Origin: Nitrososphaeraceae archaeon
GTDB taxonomy: Archaea; Thermoproteota; Nitrososphaeria; Nitrososphaerales; Nitrososphaeraceae
Reading direction: 5' to 3'
Assembly: GCA_030038695.1 (NCBI GenBank)
Contig: JASHSN010000098.1
Location: 1 to 10,290 of the forward strand
Length of the DNA: 10,290 nt
Of the stretch, positions 7,262 through 10,290 are shown piece by piece; position 1 is the first letter of the stretch, and each line of letters begins with the position of its first letter. The notes below the pieces were generated by a model. That model ran no database searches and had not been told where the DNA came from. It saw nothing but the letters and a program-made list of their open reading frames with translations. Position numbers and translations under genes: made by a program.

Positions 7262-7432
7262 CTAATATCCAAATGGATTCCTGTTTGGCATATCGCCACC
7301 GCCCTTCTCGGAGTGAGCTTTTCTCGAATGTCTGTGCAGTCTTTCTTTATCCTCGAATTCTAAATTACAATCCTTGCATCTAAAGACCTTGTTCCTTCCT
7401 TCTTTTTTTCTGAATAAGTCGATCTTAAACAT
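7262..7432 (-). CDS. small single C2H2 zinc-finger protein (56 aa)
   Basis: The 56 residues begin MFKIDLFRKKEGRNKVFR and then contain one classical C2H2 finger, residues 19-40: CKDC at 19-22, then Phe26, Leu32, His35 and His40, that is C-x2-C-x12-H-x4-H with the hydrophobic residues at the positions seen in eukaryotic-type fingers. A basic N-terminus precedes it, and a Gly-rich polar tail (GGGDMPNRNPFGY) follows. Such short single-finger proteins are common in thaumarchaea and are usually annotated as zinc-finger proteins; DNA, RNA or protein binding are all possible, and none is proven. The start ATG at 7432 lies 22 nt from a TATA box at 7455-7462, so the message is probably leaderless. Downstream on the minus strand a T-rich stretch (about 7238-7261) could end transcription. 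The gene is short but the motif is exact. Confidence 0.85.
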   Translation of the reverse strand: MFKIDLFRKKEGRNKVFRCKDCNLEFEDKERLHRHSRKAHSEKGGGDMPNRNPFGY

Positions 7433-7454
7433 TATTTAATTATGATGATAATGC

Positions 7455-7462
7455 ATTATAAA
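7455..7462 (-). promoter_or_regulatory. TATA box of the zinc-finger gene
   Basis: On the minus strand the string is TTTATAAT at -30 to -23 from the ATG at 7432, an ideal leaderless archaeal promoter spacing. Confidence 0.55.
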
Positions 7463-7541
7463 TTAAGGTTATGTTTAATATAAATTATTCAATAATGGAT
7501 CTAAATCTAAGGCGAGAAATTACCAGAGAGGACAATGCAAT

Positions 7542-7772
7542 CTAGTCCATCACTATCATGGTGAGAGTTGATTTGACACCGTTTAGTTTTCGCAGTTTCC
7601 ACGTAATCGTTTCCTTTACCCTTTCCATCGTGTTTGCTTCGACTTGGGCCACTATATCATATACACCATAAACTTGGTACACCTCCTTAACTCCTTCAAG
7701 CTTTTTCAGTTCGTTTACGATAGAATCTTCACTTCCAAGGTCCGCATTCATCAGCACAAACGCTTTTGGCAT
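7542..7772 (-). CDS. stand-alone Lrp/AsnC ligand-binding (RAM) domain protein
   Basis: This 76-residue protein is only the alpha-beta sandwich effector domain of Lrp/AsnC regulators, with no DNA-binding helix-turn-helix. The pattern is typical: AFVLMNADLG (strand 1), SEDSIVNELKKLEGVKEVYQVYGVYDIVAQVEA (helix 1, strand 2, the GxYD turn and strand 3), MERVKETITWKLRKLNGVKSTLTMIVM (helix 2 and strand 4). In the family the domain forms dimers and octamers and binds amino acids or other small ligands. Stand-alone versions are known in archaea and may pair with full-length Lrp proteins. The frame is open further upstream, but the ATG at 7772 starts exactly at the domain and lies 21 nt from a TATA box at 7794-7801, so the message looks leaderless. 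Aromatic amino acid sensing would be tempting given the operon in this window, but nothing in the sequence shows it. Confidence 0.88.
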   Translation of the reverse strand: MPKAFVLMNADLGSEDSIVNELKKLEGVKEVYQVYGVYDIVAQVEANTMERVKETITWKLRKLNGVKSTLTMIVMD

Positions 7773-7793
7773 AGCAACGTATTCTATTGTGAA

Positions 7794-7801
7794 ATATAAA
7801 A
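7794..7801 (-). promoter_or_regulatory. TATA box of the Lrp/AsnC-type gene
   Basis: TTTTATAT on the minus strand at -29 to -22 from the ATG at 7772. The fit supports both the start choice and a leaderless message. Confidence 0.55.
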
Positions 7802-7979
7802 ACATGATGCGATAATTAGTAAGATGTGTTGATTCATATTGGAGGAAGGAATTCTGTGATAACACCAGACCCTTCACTAGCCTACCGCCTCGAAGAACAA
7901 AAGAGGGTAGCGTTTTCAAGATGGCATGCCATACAGAATATGGCACACCATACAGCGTATAGTTAAATAGAATTCAGAG

Positions 7980-7992
7980 TCAGCGGAGCTGA
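7980..7992 (-). terminator. small hairpin directly after the 83-residue gene
   Basis: TCAGC and GCTGA pair as a 5-bp stem with a 3-base loop immediately after the stop codon, followed on the minus strand by a T-containing AT-rich stretch. Archaeal termination depends mostly on T tracts, so this is only a weak candidate. Confidence 0.2.
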
Positions 7993-8244
7993 TCACAGAA
8001 TATGTTCAATTGCCTTTTGGACGTCTCCGGCATCTATGACGTCGCCTGCAATCATTGCCTCTAGTAATCTCAAAACCACCAATTCTCCTGTTGCTCCCGC
8101 AATACCTTTCGGCACAACAACGCATACGTCATCTACGATCACTGTAACCTCGTTGTCTGAAGCTCCACTCCAATCCCTTGGTATGCCAATATAGAAGTAA
8201 TTATCGTCCGATTTGTTTAGATCCTGATAGAGAACTTGAACCAT
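7993..8244 (-). CDS. uncharacterised 83-residue protein
   Basis: I recognise no family. The N-terminal part (1-25) is polar and aromatic (VQVLYQDLNK, NYFYIGIPRDW). The middle (31-52) is strongly beta and hydrophobic (EVTVIVDDVCVVVPKGIAG). The C-terminal third is a Gly/Ala/Leu helix region (ELVVLRLLEAMIAGDV) that ends VQKAIEHIL. There is a single Cys and no signal peptide; the hydrophobic parts are split by charges, so a soluble protein is likely. The ATG at 8244 is preceded by a Shine-Dalgarno GGAGG at 8256-8260 (11 bases away), and a TATA-like CTTTATTTAAA lies at 8309-8319. This gene therefore appears to have a leader of about 40 nt, unlike its leaderless neighbours. It lies 220 bp upstream of the Lrp-type gene, whose own promoter sits in that gap. 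Confidence 0.7.
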   Translation of the reverse strand: MVQVLYQDLNKSDDNYFYIGIPRDWSGASDNEVTVIVDDVCVVVPKGIAGATGELVVLRLLEAMIAGDVIDAGDVQKAIEHIL

Positions 8245-8255
8245 AATGAAATTTT

Positions 8256-8260
8256 CCTCC
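8256..8260 (-). promoter_or_regulatory. Shine-Dalgarno GGAGG of the 83-residue gene
   Basis: GGAGG on the minus strand ends 11 bases before the ATG at 8244. It is a full match to the anti-Shine-Dalgarno and supports this ORF as a real gene. Confidence 0.5.
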
Positions 8261-8553
8261 GCGTGTTAAATGAATCTTTGTTTGTTGTAGTTTAGAACTT
8301 CGACCGTCTTTAAATAAAGTTCGTAGATAGCAAAATTAAGCAGACAAACATAATCAGAATCTTTCTTTCGGTATTGGCCTACGCGTGGCTTTCATAATAA
8401 TTTTAAATATCCTGCAACCAGACATCGAGTTTCCCGATTTAAACAAATTCAAAGCTTGTTGTTATTTATTGTTATGATTTTCGTACACTGCGCCTAAAAA
8501 TTGCTCTCTTCACCTGGTAACTTATTTTCAAGTTCGGATAACCGTGAAAACTG
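8261..8553. other. divergent intergenic region with several TATA-like elements
   Basis: The stretch separates two divergently read genes and holds promoters only. Besides the minus-strand box at 8309-8319 there is a plus-strand TTTTAAATAT at 8401-8410, about 200 nt before the next gene. It has no ORF behind it and could be chance or drive a short untranslated RNA. No reading frame of note is present. Confidence 0.35.
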
Positions 8554-8571
8554 TTTTATAATCCTTAAATA
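8554..8571 (+). promoter_or_regulatory. TATA box region of the exported protein gene
   Basis: TTTTATAAT (8554-8562) and CTTAAATA (8564-8571) overlap a plausible box A. With the usual spacing transcription would start near 8590-8600, leaving a leader of about 15-25 nt without a Shine-Dalgarno. Confidence 0.4.
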
Positions 8572-8613
8572 CTTTTGCAGAATACTCAATAATAGAACAA
8601 TAATAACAAAAAA

Positions 8614-8937
8614 ATGTACTTAAGAAGGATGTTCACAATTTATTCGGTATTGAAAACAACACGAGACCCGATAATGGTGGCTTTAGTCGGAATTGTAGTC
8701 CTTGCATGCACAGAGGTCCCGCATTGGCAGACCGCTTTATCACAAAAACAGATCCTTACTTGCGATCATACTGGTCAGCCATCTTGTTATAGTACTGGCT
8801 ACTCAGCTGGTCTAGTCAACCGAGGAATCGATTGTAGTGCACTGCTATTAAAATTGTCAGGAAATTCGACACAAATTGCTGACTATTGTTCAGGGAACCG
8901 TGCCGCACAACAACAACTACAACAGCAACAACATTAA
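8614..8937 (+). CDS. predicted exported small Cys-containing protein with Gln-rich tail
   Basis: The 107 residues show a basic N-terminus (MYLRRMF...KTTRD), a hydrophobic stretch at about 20-32 (IMVALVGIVVLAC) and then a polar domain, the picture of a Sec signal peptide or short membrane anchor. A second Met at residue 21 (8674) would be an alternative start. Beyond the signal are four Cys (50, 58, 74, 92), arranged as CDHTGQPSCYSTGYSAG, then CSALLLK and YCSGNRAA, so two disulfides outside the cell are possible. One N-glycosylation sequon (NST, Asn84) is present. The tail is almost pure Gln (AAQQQLQQQQH). The QPSCYSTGYSAG string resembles small secreted thaumarchaeal proteins with repeated SCYSxGY motifs, from memory only; function unknown. 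Cys32 sits in a poor lipobox (VLAC), so a lipoprotein is unlikely but not excluded. It is a single gene followed by a T run. Confidence 0.72.
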   Translation: MYLRRMFTIYSVLKTTRDPIMVALVGIVVLACTEVPHWQTALSQKQILTCDHTGQPSCYSTGYSAGLVNRGIDCSALLLKLSGNSTQIADYCSGNRAAQQQLQQQQH

Positions 8938-8938
8938 C

Positions 8939-8960
8939 TATTTTTGTTGTCTATTGTTTT
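8939..8960 (+). terminator. T-rich terminator after the exported protein gene
   Basis: Directly after the stop come TTTTT (8941-8945) and, after a short spacer, TTTT (8957-8960). T tracts of this kind end transcription in archaea. Confidence 0.4.
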
Positions 8961-9199
8961 GGCACTATACAAAGATTAGGTTGAAGATTTGAAATTAGCT
9001 TATAATATGGTATATCGATCATCCATTCTATTACTGATCGACTAAGCCAATCGCTATTGTCTACTGCTTGGCAAAATGTTTAATGCTCATACCTGCACCT
9101 GTGTTATGTTGGTGTCTACATACAGACGAGTGTCCCAAGAAACTATGAATTGAAAACTTGTGATCACGCCTGGGATAATCGCAGATTGGTTGTCCCTCT

Positions 9200-9397
9200 T
9201 CAGTGTTGAACCTCAATTTCTATAAACTTATGGACATCCCTATCGCTAAGTGATCTAAAAAATTCGATCATCTCCTCCTGGTCCATCTTCAAATGACAAC
9301 TCCAACAAAAACCACATTTTATACACGTAAATTCAGTTCTGCTCATACAAGATTTGCAGTCTCTATACTTTATCAATATTGTGTCCCTAGATCCCAT
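9200..9397 (-). CDS. small Cys-rich CxxC protein, putative metal-binding
   Basis: The 65 residues carry six Cys in the first half: CKSC at 14-17, CIKC at 25-28 and CWSC at 31-34, followed by His35. This gives three CxxC pairs, enough for a zinc ribbon or similar metal site. The second half, from about residue 37, is an acidic amphipathic helix (MDQEEMIEFFRSLSDRDVHKF). There is no signal peptide, so a cytosolic zinc protein is likely. The partner is unknown; such small zinc-ribbon proteins often bind RNA, ribosomes or larger complexes, which is inference. The ATG at 9397 opens the frame. An antisense frame (9293-9511) overlaps it, but the Cys spacing shows the minus strand is the coding one. 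No clear TATA box or Shine-Dalgarno was found. Confidence 0.68.
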   Translation of the reverse strand: MGSRDTILIKYRDCKSCMSRTEFTCIKCGFCWSCHLKMDQEEMIEFFRSLSDRDVHKFIEIEVQH

Positions 9398-9576
9398 GTG
9401 GTTCAGTGTAAAAACCCTGAGCGAGTGAGCAATCGTTATATCATCACACGATTTCTACGTCAAACACGTCTGCGTCAGGAATTCAAACACCTTAGTTTAG
9501 TTTGTAATTGAACGGTTATCAAAATACATTAACGACGTGGCATTTCCAAGCCATAACATAGAATACCATTTGGATC

Positions 9577-10071
9577 TCATACCCTACCTGCATCTTTTAG
9601 CCTAACCATCATTCTCAATTCTACCTCACAGAAGCGCCTCTTATCATTATCGGTAACCAAGTTCAATGGAGGAACTTGGGTGGGTTTTCCATCGTCATTT
9701 AGGGCTACTACGATGACGAATGCGGTGCCAGTCAGAACGCGTTTACCACTGTCAAAATCTTCTGCATGCACCGTCACCTCAACTTCCATAGACGATCTTT
9801 TGGTATAGTTAAGCCTTGCAGAAAGTATCAATGCGTTTCCGATGTACACTGGTTTTAAAAATGTCATCTTGTCTATACTTGCGGTCACTGTATTCGCATG
9901 CGTTGCATGTCTACTAGCAACAAGATTTGCAATAAGATCAACATGCTTTAGTATTGTACCACCAAAAACATTGCCCTTCGGATTCGCATCTGAAGGCAGC
10001 ATAATAATGGCGGTCTCTGATTGTGATTCATCCGGCAACTTCCCTGTCTTGAAGTGGCTTTCTCCTTTCAT
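9577..10071 (-). CDS. acyl-CoA thioesterase, hotdog fold (YciA/ACOT family)
   Basis: The 164 residues match the YciA/ACOT acyl-CoA hydrolase family, which cleaves acyl-CoA to free acid and CoA. Diagnostic parts in order are MLPSDANPKGNVFGGTILKH (24-43; the Asn and the following Asp45 are at the active site), DLIANLVASRHA (45-56), TVTASIDKMTFLKPVYIGN (61-79), SSMEVEVTVHAED and LTGTAFVIVVALNDDGKPTQVPPL. The hot-dog domain covers about residues 17-135; the last 25 residues are a charged extension. Family members act as oligomers in the cytosol and often have wide chain-length ranges, so the substrate cannot be read here. The ATG at 10071 gives the normal N-terminus; a TATA-like AAATAAAT at 10099-10106 (28-35 nt upstream) could be its promoter. 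It is a stand-alone gene. Confidence 0.92.
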   Translation of the reverse strand: MKGESHFKTGKLPDESQSETAIIMLPSDANPKGNVFGGTILKHVDLIANLVASRHATHANTVTASIDKMTFLKPVYIGNALILSARLNYTKRSSMEVEVTVHAEDFDSGKRVLTGTAFVIVVALNDDGKPTQVPPLNLVTDNDKRRFCEVELRMMVRLKDAGRV

Positions 10072-10098
10072 TTTACAGGTAACGTCTCATCGTGTTGG

Positions 10099-10106
10099 AT
10101 TTATTT
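10099..10106 (-). promoter_or_regulatory. possible TATA box of the thioesterase gene
   Basis: Read on the minus strand, AAATAAAT lies 28-35 nt before the ATG at 10071, within the range for an archaeal box with a leader of under 10 nt. Confidence 0.3.
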
Positions 10107-10222
10107 GACGCGGTTAGATAGTATATTTTGGAAAAAGCCTTCAATATGATTGATTTTTCTATACTCAGATTAACAGCTAACCCGCCACTATCACAACTAC
10201 TGCAAAGGATTAACGGAATGAC

Positions 10223-10290
10223 CTATGACGGTTTTTCCTTTTGATAGAAGGCAGCATGCACACCGCTCCCGGAAACAGCTCTTTGCTTCT
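10223..10290 (-). CDS. possible C-terminus of a gene cut by the window edge
   Basis: On the minus strand one frame is open from the window end to TAG at 10223-10225 and ends HAAFYQKEKPS. The other two minus frames stop nearby as well, so this is only a guess based on protein-like composition. The distance of about 150 bp to the thioesterase start would leave room for a terminator and a promoter. No family can be named. Confidence 0.2.
   Translation of the reverse strand, partial: KQRAVSGSGVHAAFYQKEKPS

Noticed and set aside
7773..7946. N-terminal extension of the Lrp/AsnC-type protein
   Set aside because: The frame is open, but the extra 58 residues have no domain, and the TATA box at 7794-7801 sits inside it, ideal for the ATG at 7772.
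7928..7956. Direct repeat CCATACAG about 20 bases apart
   Set aside because: Only two short copies, no array structure, and not a CRISPR.
9046..9072. Inverted repeat GCCAA...TTGGC
   Set aside because: Five-bp arms with a 17-base loop are expected by chance in AT-rich intergenic DNA.
9293..9511. 72-codon plus-strand frame
   Set aside because: Overlaps the Cys-rich minus-strand gene, whose CxxC spacing is far more convincing; the frame has no start signal of its own.
9842..10108. 88-codon plus-strand frame with hydrophobic stretch
   Set aside because: Antisense to the clear thioesterase; hydrophobicity is a mirror effect of that gene's codons.

Overview
The window reads as a piece of archaeal chromosome, most likely from an ammonia-oxidising thaumarchaeon (Nitrososphaeria, perhaps a Nitrososphaerales or Nitrosocosmicus-like lineage). 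The basis is a moderately AT-rich composition, archaeal TATA-like boxes about 22-30 nt ahead of start codons (leaderless promoters), archaeal-type Shine-Dalgarno signals (AGGTGA, GGAGG), a stand-alone Lrp/AsnC ligand-binding domain protein, a tiny C2H2 zinc-finger protein, and an AroQ chorismate mutase fused to a class I aminotransferase. The lineage is an inference. No marker gene such as rRNA is present.

Left part (390-3843, + strand): a compact aromatic amino acid operon. aroC makes chorismate. A fused chorismate mutase/aminotransferase makes prephenate and handles a transamination. tyrA (prephenate or arogenate dehydrogenase) leads to tyrosine. A promoter TATA box lies just ahead of aroC, and the genes are 6-18 bp apart. 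Two translational oddities occur at the gene borders. The mutase/aminotransferase has no ATG, GTG or TTG start that preserves its mutase domain; its best start is an ATT placed 6 nt after an AGGTGA that contains the aroC stop. tyrA ends at a TTT-TGA, and a shift of one base would add 20 protein-like residues.

Middle (4090-6195, + strand): a full-length thioredoxin-fold/six-hairpin-glycosidase-fold protein of the YyaL/SPATA20 (DUF255) family with a CHWC motif and its own likely leaderless promoter.

Right part (6196-10290): sparsely coding, with small genes mostly on the minus strand: a 107-aa orphan, a 56-aa C2H2 zinc-finger protein, a 76-aa Lrp/AsnC-type sensor domain, an 83-aa orphan with a Shine-Dalgarno, a 65-aa Cys-rich CxxC protein and an acyl-CoA thioesterase of the hotdog fold. 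On the plus strand are a 107-aa exported Cys-containing protein with a Gln-rich tail and a possible 37-aa small ORF with a strong Shine-Dalgarno. Most of these seem to be single transcription units with their own promoters. The last bases may hold the C-terminus of another minus-strand gene.

I see no CRISPR array, transposon, tRNA, rRNA or defence/toxin system. The points of most interest are the unusual translation signals in the aro operon and the cluster of undescribed small proteins.
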